Positions 1 through 8,454 of a DNA stretch of 64,000 bases are shown here, one piece after another. The stretch spans positions 1 through 64,000 of the forward strand of contig RFNZ01000009.1 of NCBI GenBank assembly GCA_009926935.1. The letters are read 5' to 3'. A program made the translations under genes and the position numbers. Each line of letters begins with the position of its first letter. The stretch's first letter is position 1. Source of the DNA: Pseudomonadota bacterium. Lineage in GTDB: Bacteria; Pseudomonadota; Alphaproteobacteria; Micavibrionales; UBA1664. Under the pieces are notes generated by a model that saw only the letters and a program-made list of their open reading frames with translations, did not search any database and was not told the DNA's origin.

Positions 1-98
1 TGGCCGATGCCAACGTCAAACGCGCGATCGAGGGCATGGCCGTCAAAAAGGTCATCGTCGTGCCCAACAAAATCGTGAACATCGTAGCCGCCGCTTAA
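1..98 (+). CDS. leuS: Leucyl-tRNA synthetase, C-terminal end (partial)
   Basis: Only the last 31 codons are in the window, ending at the TAA at 96-98. They read a short segment ending in VIVVPNKIVNIVAA, which matches the conserved end of bacterial leucyl-tRNA synthetase (KxIVVPxKxVNIV). The enzyme charges tRNA-Leu in the cytoplasm. In many alphaproteobacteria leuS is followed closely by lptE and holA. Here the same order is kept, but several small genes lie between leuS and lptE. Confidence 0.85.
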   Translation, partial: ADANVKRAIEGMAVKKVIVVPNKIVNIVAAA

Positions 99-241
99 TA
101 AACTGCCCCCGCCTCAAGGGCCTTCATCTGCGCATCAAGGGCCGCGTAAAACCACACGATGATTCCAAAAAACGCCAGCATCGCTATGACAACGGCGACG
201 ATGAGCATCGGATTCTCTTTGATTTTCTCGAAGAGTGACAT
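95..241 (-). CDS. Small single-pass membrane protein
   Basis: A 48-residue protein starting MSLFEKIKENPM, with one hydrophobic helix at about residues 14-34 and a short acidic/alanine tail. The ATG at 241 has an AAGGAAGGAG stretch about 12 bases upstream, a long but usable spacing. Its end overlaps the end of leuS by four bases in convergent orientation. The reading frame stays open upstream to 340, but the longer form adds a cysteine-rich, unlikely N-terminus. No family is recognised; the one-helix architecture is the only functional hint. Confidence 0.5.
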   Translation of the reverse strand: MSLFEKIKENPMLIVAVVIAMLAFFGIIVWFYAALDAQMKALEAGAVY

Positions 242-497
242 TGGCGCGGCGGCTCCTTCCTTAAAGCTTCCGTCGCTGAACAAAATTTGACAAGTACAAT
301 CACAGCACTGTATATCCATATTCCATGTACGTAACCGCACGCACCAAGCAGCTCATGATGAGCATGTCCATGCGCTGCGGCAGGGCTTCCCGGTAGTCAC
401 TACCGAATAGCCTTGCCGCATCAAAGCGGTTGCGGCGATCTTCGCGCTTCCCACTCCCCAAAATGACAAGAACCAAGAAAACGCGAGGAGAAACGCG

Positions 498-1448
498 ATG
501 ACATTTCGTACGATAGATATTATTCAAATCACCGACTGCCATGACACTGGCGCCATCAGCGGCGAACTAGCCGCTATCAAGGTCAAACGCCGTTACGCTG
601 ACCGTGCCGAGCTGCTTGGCCTCAACACACGCTTAATCGAGGTCGCACCTGCCGAAGAGTTCAATACAATTGACGTAGGCGCGAAATTCTCAGAACTGGC
701 AACGAGCGCCGTAAACCCCGCACGCCTTGTGCTGGCGATCAATGCGGCACCTCCCAGCATCGCCGGTGGTACAGGCAACAACGAGCGCCGTAACTTTGTG
801 TTAGGCCGCCTTAAAAACGGCATCGTTTTTGGCGGCACATGGGGTGGACACTGCCTGTCCTACGTAAAGTCCGAAATTGCCGAACTTTACGAGCTTCTGG
901 ACTCCAATAACGGCTCGCAGTTCCGCTCTCTTGAAGTTCTGCCTGACGCGTTGCTCGACTTTAAAGCGGAGAAAATCGATGGTGCACGCTTAAGGCCCAT
1001 CAATGTTGCCCACGAGGTGCCGGCCCCACCACGTCATTCCCATGCGTGGACAGTCGATAACTTCGGAAACGTGAAACTCTTCCTGACACAGGATGACAAA
1101 CTGCGCCTCCACGGCCTTTTCAAAGCGAAAGCAAAAGGCCCGGAAGGCAAGAAGATTGCACCAGTCACATTTGCATTCGGTAACAGGTCTGTTGAGTTTA
1201 CGCCGTCATCAAACGGACTCCTGCTCCCCGACAAGAGAGAGTTTGCGCTAGCAAGCCTTGCGGAAAAATTGTTCTGCATCGAAATCGGCACGAACGTCGT
1301 ATCGCTGACATCCAGCGCCAAACGCTGGGATGAAAAAGGCGCCATCACCGACGTCGAGCAAATTGCAACCCTCCGTGGTGAGCCACACAAGCCACTGGGG
1401 TATAAGCCACCTAAAATTGGGGCCCCGGTCTTTTTTGGCGCCGCTTAA
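498..1448 (+). CDS. Divergent SAM hydroxide adenosyltransferase-like (DUF62) protein
   Basis: A 316-residue soluble protein starting 4-5 bases after a GGAGAAACGCG region. The N-terminal half has the order of the SAM-dependent chlorinase/fluorinase/hydroxide adenosyltransferase fold: an ITD start motif at residues 11-13, a glycine-rich GGT segment near 91 and GGTWGGHCLSYV in place of the PDNGxLxxV motif. The C-terminal half has VDNFGN (about 188-193), the counterpart of the family's DxFGN motif. Family members hydrolyse S-adenosylmethionine to adenosine and methionine. The match is partial and several canonical residues differ, so catalytic activity is not assured. A strong terminator follows directly. 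Confidence 0.4.
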   Translation: MTFRTIDIIQITDCHDTGAISGELAAIKVKRRYADRAELLGLNTRLIEVAPAEEFNTIDVGAKFSELATSAVNPARLVLAINAAPPSIAGGTGNNERRNFVLGRLKNGIVFGGTWGGHCLSYVKSEIAELYELLDSNNGSQFRSLEVLPDALLDFKAEKIDGARLRPINVAHEVPAPPRHSHAWTVDNFGNVKLFLTQDDKLRLHGLFKAKAKGPEGKKIAPVTFAFGNRSVEFTPSSNGLLLPDKREFALASLAEKLFCIEIGTNVVSLTSSAKRWDEKGAITDVEQIATLRGEPHKPLGYKPPKIGAPVFFGAA

Positions 1449-1455
1449 AAAGTTA

Positions 1456-1485
1456 AAAGAGCCCGATACTCATTTCGGGCTCTTT
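1456..1485 (+). terminator. Rho-independent terminator
   Basis: An 11-bp perfect stem, AAAGAGCCCGA (1456-1466) with TCGGGCTCTTT (1475-1485), closes an 8-base loop and runs into a pyrimidine/T-rich tract. It sits just after the stop codon of the gene ending at 1448. Confidence 0.9.
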
Positions 1486-1493
1486 CTCTTTTC

Positions 1494-1522
1494 TTGCAGA
1501 CAGAATGAAGTTTACATATATT
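1494..1522 (+). promoter_or_regulatory. Sigma-70-type promoter abutting the next start codon
   Basis: TTGCAG at 1494-1499 and TATATT at 1517-1522 are separated by exactly 17 bases. The ATG at 1529 begins six bases after the -10 box, so transcription would be expected to start at or next to the start codon. Confidence 0.5.
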
Positions 1523-1528
1523 TAGATC

Positions 1529-1984
1529 ATGCGTAGCGTTTCTCGTATCCCGCTTCACCCGTTTTTTAGCGGCGTCTCCTCAAATGCAGGCGGTCTAAAC
1601 CCTCTGATTGCAACCACCATAAGCCCTGATCGCGATAAAATGGCCGCGGCACGGGCAGCACATGCTTTTATTGAAGAGGCCGCATGGCGATATGAAGTGC
1701 ATCTGGCACAGCTCGCCGCCTTTGGCAGAAGCCTTCCTCTCGCCCGGCCCGATATCACTGCAGGATATAAATGGCATGTCGAAATCAGCCCTCTCAAACG
1801 CAAACTGATCGGTTGGGGCGCAGTGATGCCCTTCATGGACGCGGTTGAAGTAGCCGCCGTCCACGACGGCATGATCGGCCACAACGCCAACCTCCTGGAG
1901 GGCGAGCCAAAGCCACTCGAAACCGTAAGGTTTGCTGTGGCCACACATGACACAGGACCGCAGACTCTTAAGATCGCGGCTTAG
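1529..1984 (+). CDS. Hypothetical protein, possibly leaderless
   Basis: A 151-residue protein with no signal peptide or membrane helix and no family I recognise. The central part (about residues 38-75) is alanine-rich and helical. The start at 1529 has no Shine-Dalgarno sequence, but a good promoter places the transcript 5' end at about the ATG, so a leaderless mRNA is plausible. An internal ATG near 1640 is the alternative start. A long frame on the opposite strand is taken as a shadow, because the plus-strand frame fits the flanking genes and promoter. Confidence 0.5.
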   Translation: MRSVSRIPLHPFFSGVSSNAGGLNPLIATTISPDRDKMAAARAAHAFIEEAAWRYEVHLAQLAAFGRSLPLARPDITAGYKWHVEISPLKRKLIGWGAVMPFMDAVEVAAVHDGMIGHNANLLEGEPKPLETVRFAVATHDTGPQTLKIAA

Positions 1985-2005
1985 AGCCAGATTTTACCTC
2001 AAAAA

Positions 2006-2032
2006 TTGCATAGAATAGTTATTTTCTATAAT
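2006..2032 (+). promoter_or_regulatory. Promoter with consensus -10 next to a start codon
   Basis: A perfect TATAAT lies at 2027-2032, eight bases before the ATG at 2041, in an AT-rich stretch. A possible -35, TTGCAT (2006-2011), has a short 15-base spacer. Confidence 0.45.
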
Positions 2033-2040
2033 AATTACCC

Positions 2041-2742
2041 ATGCTCGATCCGATTTTCGACTTTGACCGGGACATACTCCCGCCCGAGGCAGCCCGCGCA
2101 CTCCTTCTGGAGGAGATGCTGGGCGGCAACCTTGGGGCCCTCATAACAGACATGCAGTGGGGGTACTTCTTCCCCGAATACATGAAAGCCAATGGGCGGT
2201 TTTGTGACGCCGCAATTAAGGAAGCGCAAACAGTCACAGCAACCACACATACTTTTTTTAATGACTACAAGGCAACGGGCCTGCCGTTACATAAATTCTG
2301 GGCGGTGCATGCCTGCTTTCCGTCTGTACGCCACAAACTTCAAACCAACCCCACGGGTATTCGCCGCGAGCTAGTAATCAAACCAGATGCCGAGGACGAG
2401 GTTTTTACAAAGGAGGAGCCCTGCCCTTTCCAAAAAACGCCCCTCAACAAGGCGGCTCGTAAAAAACGTGTTTCAACCTTCTTAAAAGGTGGTGGATTGT
2501 TTGAGGTTTGTGTTGCCCACGGGCTTTTGAACGGCATGCACAAATACGACTACAATATGATCCTGATGCCGGATGCCACCCTCACAAAGCATGGCCGCGG
2601 CGTCGATTACATTCGGGGCCAGTTCAGGTACGCAACAGGCTCTCTCGCTAAAATCAAACTCGGCGTTCTTGATACGCGCGAGGTCATGGACGTGGCTCAC
2701 ACGGCTGCCAAGCTCTCGCTCGGTCACCTGCGCGCGGCATAA
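2041..2742 (+). CDS. Hypothetical protein, possibly leaderless
   Basis: A 233-residue soluble protein of unknown family. It begins MLDPIFDFDRDILPPEAARALLLEEML and has a basic middle segment (KKRVSTFLKGGG, about residues 142-153). There is no Shine-Dalgarno sequence upstream. A perfect TATAAT eight bases before the ATG suggests a transcript starting at or near the start codon. Together with the preceding gene, it forms a pair of lineage-specific-looking genes inserted between leuS and lptE. Confidence 0.6.
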   Translation: MLDPIFDFDRDILPPEAARALLLEEMLGGNLGALITDMQWGYFFPEYMKANGRFCDAAIKEAQTVTATTHTFFNDYKATGLPLHKFWAVHACFPSVRHKLQTNPTGIRRELVIKPDAEDEVFTKEEPCPFQKTPLNKAARKKRVSTFLKGGGLFEVCVAHGLLNGMHKYDYNMILMPDATLTKHGRGVDYIRGQFRYATGSLAKIKLGVLDTREVMDVAHTAAKLSLGHLRAA

Positions 2743-2786
2743 AGCGCGGGATTGACTTGTAAGCCCCGACTTCATAGCGTGGGGGT

Positions 2787-3338
2787 ATGATACGCACCCT
2801 ATCCCTTTTAACGTTCGCAGCCTTGGCTCTTGTGCTCTCGGCCTGCGGCCTTTCCCCCGTTTACGGCACATACGCGGATACAGGCACGCAGGCATCCGTA
2901 GTCGCCGCGCTTGATTCCGTTTACATCGATGTTATCCCCGACCGTCCGGGGCAAAAGCTTCGCAACACCCTGATTGACCGCATGGTCGATACGGGCCGCA
3001 ACACCAAGGGCGATGCCGCCTATAAACTCCAGATTGGCGGGCTATCGGAAAGCATTTACGGGATCGGCATCGCAAAGGACGCAACCGCAACCCGTAGCCA
3101 GATCAGGCTCGCGGCAAGCTTTACCCTCTTTGATACGCGCGGCCTAAAACCTGAGCCGGTTTTCACCCGCAGTGTCTCGGCTACATCCTCCTTCAACACA
3201 CTGGCAAGCCAGTACACGACGCTGGTCACGGAAGATGACGCGCGCGACCAGACGATCAGGCTTCTCGCTGACCAGATCATGACAAACCTTGAGCTTTATT
3301 TCTCAAATCCGGCAGCCTTCGTCAAAAAACCCGAATGA
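2787..3338 (+). CDS. lptE: LPS-assembly lipoprotein LptE
   Basis: A 183-residue outer-membrane lipoprotein. A signal peptide ends in a lipobox LSAC with the lipidated cysteine at residue 20, followed by GLSPVYG, the typical start of alphaproteobacterial LptE (GFxPLYG). LptE plugs the LptD barrel and helps insert lipopolysaccharide into the outer leaflet. It is followed 13 bases later by holA, the standard pairing in this class. A TTGACT at 2752-2757 could be the -35 of its promoter. A run of five G precedes the ATG. Confidence 0.85.
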   Translation: MIRTLSLLTFAALALVLSACGLSPVYGTYADTGTQASVVAALDSVYIDVIPDRPGQKLRNTLIDRMVDTGRNTKGDAAYKLQIGGLSESIYGIGIAKDATATRSQIRLAASFTLFDTRGLKPEPVFTRSVSATSSFNTLASQYTTLVTEDDARDQTIRLLADQIMTNLELYFSNPAAFVKKPE

Positions 3339-3351
3339 CAGCAGGCAGGCC

Positions 3352-4377
3352 ATGAAGCTCGCCTTCAAGGAAATAGACTCCTTCGTCAAAAAACCGAATC
3401 CTGTAGCGCGCGTCTGCGTGGTATACGGGCCGGATCAGGGCCTCGTGACCGAGCGCGCCAAGGCCATTGCAGCCACACAGGTGCCTGACCTGAGCGACCC
3501 TTTCAACGTAGCCCTTTTAAATGCCGATCAGATTATCAACGACCCAGCACGGCTTTCGGATGAGGCGTTTGCCCAGTCCCTCATGGGCGGCAACCGGCTG
3601 GTCTACATCCGGGATGCATCGGACAGCTTGACCCCGGTTATCAAGGACTACCTGAAAAGCCCCTCGCAGCACACTTTGGTTGTCATCGAGGCGGGCGAGC
3701 TTGGTACAAAATCCTCCCTGCGTGCCCTTTCTGAAAAAGCCGATAATGCGGCAGCCATCCCTTGTTACGTGGAAGACGAACGCGATCTCTCCAAACTGAT
3801 AACAGCCGAGGTCGCAAGCGCCGGCCTCACCATCGACCGTGATGCACTGGCGGCCCTCTCTGGCAGCCTCATCGGGGACCGCCGCGTTGCAAGGAGCGAG
3901 CTTGAAAAACTTCTCGTCTATAAGCTCGGCGATACCAACAAAACGATTACGCTGGCTGATGTCGAAGCATGCGCCGGCGATGTACGCGCCCGCACTTTCG
4001 ATGAACTGGTCAATGCCGTAGGGCAAGGCGATGTCGCCCGTATGGCGGCCTCCCTCTCCGCACTGACAAGGGAGAGCACGCCCGCAGTAACCATTTTACG
4101 TACGGTCCAAAACCATTTCAGGCGCCTTTATCAGCTTCAGCTCAAAATAGAGGGTGGAGCTGAGCCAAAAGCCGCCATGAAATCCCTCAATCCGCCGGTT
4201 TTCTTTAAATACGAAGATGCGTTTATGGCACAAACTCGCCGCTGGCCGCGCGCCCGTATAGAAGCATTTTTAAATGCCCTGAACGCTGTCGAGGCTCAGA
4301 CCAAACAGACTGGTATTCCGGCAGAAACGGTAACAGCACAACTTTTATTGAAATCAGCCCTTCAAAAAGCCGCCTGA
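3352..4377 (+). CDS. holA: DNA polymerase III subunit delta
   Basis: A 341-residue protein starting MKLAFKEIDSFVKKP; the frame is open further upstream, but that would overlap lptE. HolA is the clamp-loader subunit that opens the beta clamp. Family features are the N-terminal VCVVYGPDQGLV segment, in the position of the degenerate Walker region, and the C-terminal helical part with the TILRTVQNHFRRLYQLQ motif. The length matches the family. The gene is directly downstream of lptE, as in most alphaproteobacteria. Confidence 0.88.
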   Translation: MKLAFKEIDSFVKKPNPVARVCVVYGPDQGLVTERAKAIAATQVPDLSDPFNVALLNADQIINDPARLSDEAFAQSLMGGNRLVYIRDASDSLTPVIKDYLKSPSQHTLVVIEAGELGTKSSLRALSEKADNAAAIPCYVEDERDLSKLITAEVASAGLTIDRDALAALSGSLIGDRRVARSELEKLLVYKLGDTNKTITLADVEACAGDVRARTFDELVNAVGQGDVARMAASLSALTRESTPAVTILRTVQNHFRRLYQLQLKIEGGAEPKAAMKSLNPPVFFKYEDAFMAQTRRWPRARIEAFLNALNAVEAQTKQTGIPAETVTAQLLLKSALQKAA

Positions 4378-4446
4378 CAAACATACAAATGACACCTCAG
4401 GACACTTGGATTAAGGTACACAATACCTGACCTTCGGAGGCGCTTC

Positions 4447-4899
4447 ATGAAAACACTTTTCTCGACCCTGCTGGTACTCTTGGCCTTGGCAGCAATGCCG
4501 GCCGCAGCACAAATGGAGCCGGGCCAGTCAAGCTCGCTGGCAACCTCCGCTGTAACCGAACATGCCCCCAAAGTTACCAAAACCCTTGAGCGCACGACGA
4601 CAAAAACCTACACCGTCAGCAAACGCAAGCTCGGCCATGTTGGCGGCCGCCCCTACCCCACACGCACGGAAACGGTCGATGGCGGCGTGGTTGTAGAGAA
4701 ATTCGTAAACGACACGAAAACAGATACACAGGTTATAAAACCGGACCCGATGCTGGACAAAAAACCGTCGGAAAACCCGAACAGAAAACCGTATCAGTAC
4801 CCCTTCCGCGAGTACTACACGGATGACGAGGGCTTAAAAGCCCTTGGCGATACGCCAACAGATGTCGAAATTCGTCACAACGGCAACTTCAACGACTGA
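4447..4899 (+). CDS. Exported hypothetical protein
   Basis: A 150-residue protein with a clear signal peptide (MKTLFSTLLVLLALAAMPAAAQ, cleavage predicted after AAA). The mature part is hydrophilic and rich in Thr, Lys and Pro, with no recognised domain. A GGAGG (about 4436-4440) seven bases before the ATG supports the start. It may be a periplasmic or surface-associated small protein; nothing in the sequence defines a function. Confidence 0.7.
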   Translation: MKTLFSTLLVLLALAAMPAAAQMEPGQSSSLATSAVTEHAPKVTKTLERTTTKTYTVSKRKLGHVGGRPYPTRTETVDGGVVVEKFVNDTKTDTQVIKPDPMLDKKPSENPNRKPYQYPFREYYTDDEGLKALGDTPTDVEIRHNGNFND

Positions 4900-4964
4900 T
4901 TGCCAAACTTTGACTCTTTGACGCCCTGCCCTGTAAAAATAATTGAAACAGGGGAGTGCACAGC

Positions 4965-5753
4965 ATGACATCCGCGCCCGAGCTGATAGCCAAAGCATCA
5001 GAAACAATCGCTGAAAAAAAGGGCCGCCTTGCTCGAATCTGGGAGATAAAAGACAAGCTGACCTATCAGGTCAAAGGCAAGAATACGGATGAACTTATCC
5101 AAAATCTTGCCACACGCTTCAGCCTGAAACCCGCACACACGGCGCATCTCGAGGATCTTGCTAAAACCAAAGAGGGTCGCGCATTTTTAATGGAGCGTGT
5201 TCACGGCATCAACCGCGAGTCGTTTCACCGCTCGGCTTTTCTATTCAACGCAGCCTCGCAAATCGCCTTTGTGGACCTGGCGGGGACCATGCTGCCCTTC
5301 CTGCCAACACTGCCTCTCAAACTCATATTCGCGGCAGCCAATCTGGGTATAGCTGCCTACGCACACCGTCATGTCCGCCGCGAGCTACGCAGTCTGCTTG
5401 CAGGGCCTGAAGCCCTGCCCCCCAAGAGAAAATGGTGGGGGCTTTTATCCAACGGCGCTTACAACCGTGCCGTAAAAAAACAAAGTAAAAAACATGGCAA
5501 AGAGGCATGGCGCGAAAAGATCATCTACCGCGGCGGATATTACCTGAACGCAGCATCTTTATTTCTTGGCGGCCAGTTCCTTGTATCGTCCGACAAGCTG
5601 ATCTGGCCTGTCAGTTACATCTTTGCAAAAGCGGGTACGCTCGTAACCCTGCCTCTCGTGGGGCTCAACATATGGCGGGGCACGGTTTCAGGTAGCAACG
5701 CTCTTCGCGCCCGCGAGCAACAGAATTCGACCCTGGGTAAGCTGCAGATATAA
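4965..5753 (+). CDS. Predicted multi-pass membrane protein
   Basis: A 262-residue protein. The ATG at 4965 is preferred over an upstream GTG at 4956 because GGGGAG (4951-4956) is correctly spaced for it and overlaps the GTG. The N-terminal 95 residues are soluble and charged. Hydrophobic segments follow at about 105-140 (PFLPTLPLKLIFAAANLGIAAY) and 200-245, separated by a very basic loop (KKQSKKHGKE). No family is recognised. It may be cotranscribed with the small membrane protein downstream. Confidence 0.65.
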   Translation: MTSAPELIAKASETIAEKKGRLARIWEIKDKLTYQVKGKNTDELIQNLATRFSLKPAHTAHLEDLAKTKEGRAFLMERVHGINRESFHRSAFLFNAASQIAFVDLAGTMLPFLPTLPLKLIFAAANLGIAAYAHRHVRRELRSLLAGPEALPPKRKWWGLLSNGAYNRAVKKQSKKHGKEAWREKIIYRGGYYLNAASLFLGGQFLVSSDKLIWPVSYIFAKAGTLVTLPLVGLNIWRGTVSGSNALRAREQQNSTLGKLQI

Positions 5754-5808
5754 ACCTTTGCACGATTGGTTAAATGGTATTACTACCATGCCTTGAAAGG
5801 CTCTGACC

Positions 5809-6015
5809 GTGCACGAAGATACAAAAGTAATGGTAGTTGGATTTGCGGGAGTTACACTTCTCCCGCTTGCTATATATTTTGCATTTTTGGCCTTAAGCAG
5901 CCCAGACAAAGAACGCGACCAGACACCGACCGCAGAAGTAACAGCATCAAACAGCCTGCCAGCGCTCGCTAAAGGCCAAGCCGCCGTTATAAAAGCAAAA
6001 CAAAACCTGCAATAA
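5809..6015 (+). CDS. Small membrane protein
   Basis: A 68-residue protein with one transmembrane helix (about residues 7-30) and a hydrophilic C-terminal tail. The start is a GTG, supported by AAAGG eight bases upstream. A small hairpin (ATGGTA 5774-5779 with TACCAT 5784-5789) lies in its leader. It ends seven bases before the convergent parB stop. Function unknown. Confidence 0.55.
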   Translation: MHEDTKVMVVGFAGVTLLPLAIYFAFLALSSPDKERDQTPTAEVTASNSLPALAKGQAAVIKAKQNLQ

Positions 6016-6022
6016 ATACGCT

Positions 6023-6961
6023 CTATCTGCGCGACAGGCGGCGCAGCACGTCATCCAGTTGGTCGAGCGATGCGTAATTGATACTTACAACCCCGCCCTT
6101 GCCGATTGCTTTGATGCCGACAGGCATGCCAAGCGCGTTAGTAATCTCGCGCTCCAGCGCCTCTGTATCGGCGTCCTTGGCAGGGCTTGCCTTCTTGGCC
6201 TTGCCCTTTTTCAATGACTTTGGTTTCTTGGTCGCGGTCAGCGCTTCAGCCTCGCGCACGTTCATACCGCCTTCAACCATGGCCTTTGCAAGCGCCACAG
6301 GATCATCAGCGGTCACCAGCGTACGGGCATGGCCTGCGCTCAGTTTCCCGTCGCGCATATAGGCTTTCACTGTTTCCGGAAGACCGAGCAATCTGACCAT
6401 GTTGGCCACATACGAGCGACTCTTGCCGACCGCATGGGCGACCTTGTCTTGTGTATGCCCAAAGCGGGTCATAAGTGATTGAAAAGCCTCAGCCTCTTCA
6501 AGCGGTGTCAGGTCTTCGCGTTGCAGGTTTTCAATCAACCCTAATTCCAGAACAGCTTCGTCTGTCAGATACTGGATGGTAACAGGCACCTCATGTAATT
6601 GGGCCACTTGCGATGCGCGCCAGCGGCGCTCACCGGCTACAATCTGGTAACGGTTGCCTGCCTCAGGAATGGGGCGGACGAGTATAGGCTGGATCATCCC
6701 GTGCTGGCGGATGGAATCGGCAAGCTCGGCCAACGCCTCTTTTGTAAACACGCGGCGCGGCTGGTCGGGGTTTGGTGTCAGCCACTCGATCGGCATCATG
6801 CGGCGGCTACCTGCCTGCCCCTGTGGCTCGTTGTTATCGTTCTCCTCATCACCAAAGAGTGCGGATAGACCGCGGCCAAGGCCCCTGCCCTCCTGCGCCT
6901 TCTTCTTAACATCAGCGGTGTCTTTATCGGCCATATCGGCTACCTCGGCTGGGAATCCCAT
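6023..6961 (-). CDS. parB: Chromosome-partitioning protein ParB
   Basis: A 312-residue CTP-dependent DNA clamp that loads at parS and spreads to organise origin segregation with ParA. Visible features: an N-terminal GLGRGLSALFGD (about 27-38), which in relatives is the ParA-activating region; the CTP-binding box GERRWRA at 110-116; ENLQRED at 144-150; a helix-turn-helix around 168-192 (KVAHAVGKSRSYVANMVRLL); and a C-terminal dimerisation part. The ATG has AAGGAG eight bases upstream. It lies 22 bases downstream of parA, and three parS-like sites lie 1.2-2.1 kb upstream within the operon. Confidence 0.97.
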   Translation of the reverse strand: MGFPAEVADMADKDTADVKKKAQEGRGLGRGLSALFGDEENDNNEPQGQAGSRRMMPIEWLTPNPDQPRRVFTKEALAELADSIRQHGMIQPILVRPIPEAGNRYQIVAGERRWRASQVAQLHEVPVTIQYLTDEAVLELGLIENLQREDLTPLEEAEAFQSLMTRFGHTQDKVAHAVGKSRSYVANMVRLLGLPETVKAYMRDGKLSAGHARTLVTADDPVALAKAMVEGGMNVREAEALTATKKPKSLKKGKAKKASPAKDADTEALEREITNALGMPVGIKAIGKGGVVSINYASLDQLDDVLRRLSRR

Positions 6962-6983
6962 ATCTATTCTCCTTTAATCTTCT

Positions 6984-7781
6984 TTAGGCAGCGGCGGCTT
7001 CAGTGAGGCCGCGCTCGCGTTTCAACAATTCCTTGGCAAGCTGGATATACGCCTGCGAGCCAGGGCAGCCCATATCGTAAACAATAGCCGGCAGGCCATG
7101 GCTCGGCGCCTCTGAAACCCGGACGTTGCGCGGAATAATGGTCGTATAGACCTTGGGGCCGAAAAAGGCACGCACATCTGCCGCCACTTGGGCCGAGAGG
7201 TTGTTGCGCTTGTCGTACATAGTCAAAACCACGCCCTGAATTTCAAGCTGCGGGTTGAAGTGCCCCTTCACGCGCTCGATAGTACGCACCAGCTGTGAAA
7301 GCCCCTCAAGCGCATAAAACTCACATTGCAACGGCACAAGCACGGCATGGGCAGCCACAAGGGCGTTGAGCGTTGTCAGTGATAACGATGGCGGGCAATC
7401 GATAAGCACGTAATCATAACCGTCAGTACCCTTTTGCAAGGCTTCGCGTAGCCTATATTCACGCCGCTCGGCGGTCACAAGCTCGATATCGGCGCCCGCA
7501 AGATGGACGGATGCAGGCACAACCGAAAGCCCGGGAACCTTGCTTTCAACAGCAGCGGCCCGAACGCTCGTGCCATCAAACATCAGGTTATATGAGCTCA
7601 CAACGCGATTCTGACGGCTGATGCCAAGCCCCGTTGAGGCATTACCCTGCGGATCAAGGTCGATAAGCAACACGCGCTTGCCGACAGCGGCCAGCGATGT
7701 CGCAAGGTTCACAGCCGTCGTGGTTTTTCCCACGCCGCCCTTCTGGTTGGCAATCGCAAGGATACGCGCAGCACCTGTCAT
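6984..7781 (-). CDS. parA: Chromosome-partitioning ATPase ParA (Soj)
   Basis: A 265-residue deviant-Walker-A ATPase. The KGGVGKTT motif is at residues 14-21 with the signature first lysine, and LLIDLDPQGNAST follows at about 39-51. It binds DNA nonspecifically as an ATP dimer and drives movement of ParB-parS complexes. The ATG at 7781 is preferred over the longer frame because GGAGG sits five bases upstream and the family starts at this point. Gene order rsmG-parA-parB is classical. Confidence 0.97.
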   Translation of the reverse strand: MTGAARILAIANQKGGVGKTTTAVNLATSLAAVGKRVLLIDLDPQGNASTGLGISRQNRVVSSYNLMFDGTSVRAAAVESKVPGLSVVPASVHLAGADIELVTAERREYRLREALQKGTDGYDYVLIDCPPSLSLTTLNALVAAHAVLVPLQCEFYALEGLSQLVRTIERVKGHFNPQLEIQGVVLTMYDKRNNLSAQVAADVRAFFGPKVYTTIIPRNVRVSEAPSHGLPAIVYDMGCPGSQAYIQLAKELLKRERGLTEAAAA

Positions 7782-7842
7782 GGAACCTCCTTTTGACGAA
7801 TCGAAATGGAACACTTGAAGCCTAAAGCCCCTGCGCACCCCG

Positions 7843-8454
7843 TCAAGGATTCTTCTTTTCCCGCACCGCACTTATGCACAGAATCGCTGCATCAGGGTTG
7901 GTTTTACTAGGAATTACAACGAGTTCGAATTCATGACCAACCCTGGCCAGATCGACTTCTTTTTGCCACTCGGCACCCTTTAAAAATAAAAGCGTCGCGG
8001 GCCTATCGGCCCGCTCCCACTGGGGCCGACTCAAAGTCAAAAGCAGCGGCAAAGATGCGAGCGCCCGCGCCGTCACAACATCCCCGCACAGATTCGGTAG
8101 AACAGATTCAATGCGTTGATCATGAAGATTCACATTTTTTGCACCTGTTTCACGTGAAACGTTCAACAGGAATGTCCCCTTTTTCTGGTCAGATTCAACC
8201 AGATGAACCGCTAAATCAGGCCGAGCCAAAGCCAGAACAAGCCCTGGAAACCCTGCCCCGCTTCCAATATCAATTAAACTAGTAGCCGATTGAGGAATCA
8301 AATCAACCAGTTGGAGACTATCCTCAAAATGTCGATTCCACGCATCATCCACGGTAGATGGCGCAACAAGATTAACCGCCTTCTGCCACTTCAGCAAAAG
8401 CGCCTCGTAGGCTTTGAGCTTCAAAAGAATATCAGGCGGCAATTTTACGGACAT
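7843..8454 (-). CDS. rsmG: 16S rRNA m7G527 methyltransferase RsmG (GidB)
   Basis: A 203-residue class I SAM-dependent methyltransferase that modifies G527 of 16S rRNA. Family signatures are RHFEDSLQL at 41-49 and the SAM-binding [12 protein letters not shown] at 60-71. The start overlaps the end of mnmG by 23 bases, indicating translational coupling. A parS-like 16-mer (8146-8161) lies inside the coding sequence and constrains codons around VSRETG. Confidence 0.96.
   Translation of the reverse strand: MSVKLPPDILLKLKAYEALLLKWQKAVNLVAPSTVDDAWNRHFEDSLQLVDLIPQSATSLIDIGSGAGFPGLVLALARPDLAVHLVESDQKKGTFLLNVSRETGAKNVNLHDQRIESVLPNLCGDVVTARALASLPLLLTLSRPQWERADRPATLLFLKGAEWQKEVDLARVGHEFELVVIPSKTNPDAAILCISAVREKKNP
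8146..8161. other. parS site inside rsmG
   Basis: TGTTTCACGTGAAACG is a 15-of-16 match to the bacterial parS consensus TGTTTCACGTGAAACA, with an intact 14-bp palindromic core. It lies about 10.4 kb from the putative origin, inside the operon that encodes ParA and ParB. Confidence 0.92.

Noticed and set aside
300..542. 80-codon reverse frame between the small membrane protein and the 498 gene
   Set aside because: No recognisable features, no start signal and overlap with the start of a better supported gene.
1555..1953. Long reverse-strand open frames opposite the 1529-1984 gene
   Set aside because: No ribosome site or promoter; the plus-strand frame has a well-placed promoter and fits gene direction.
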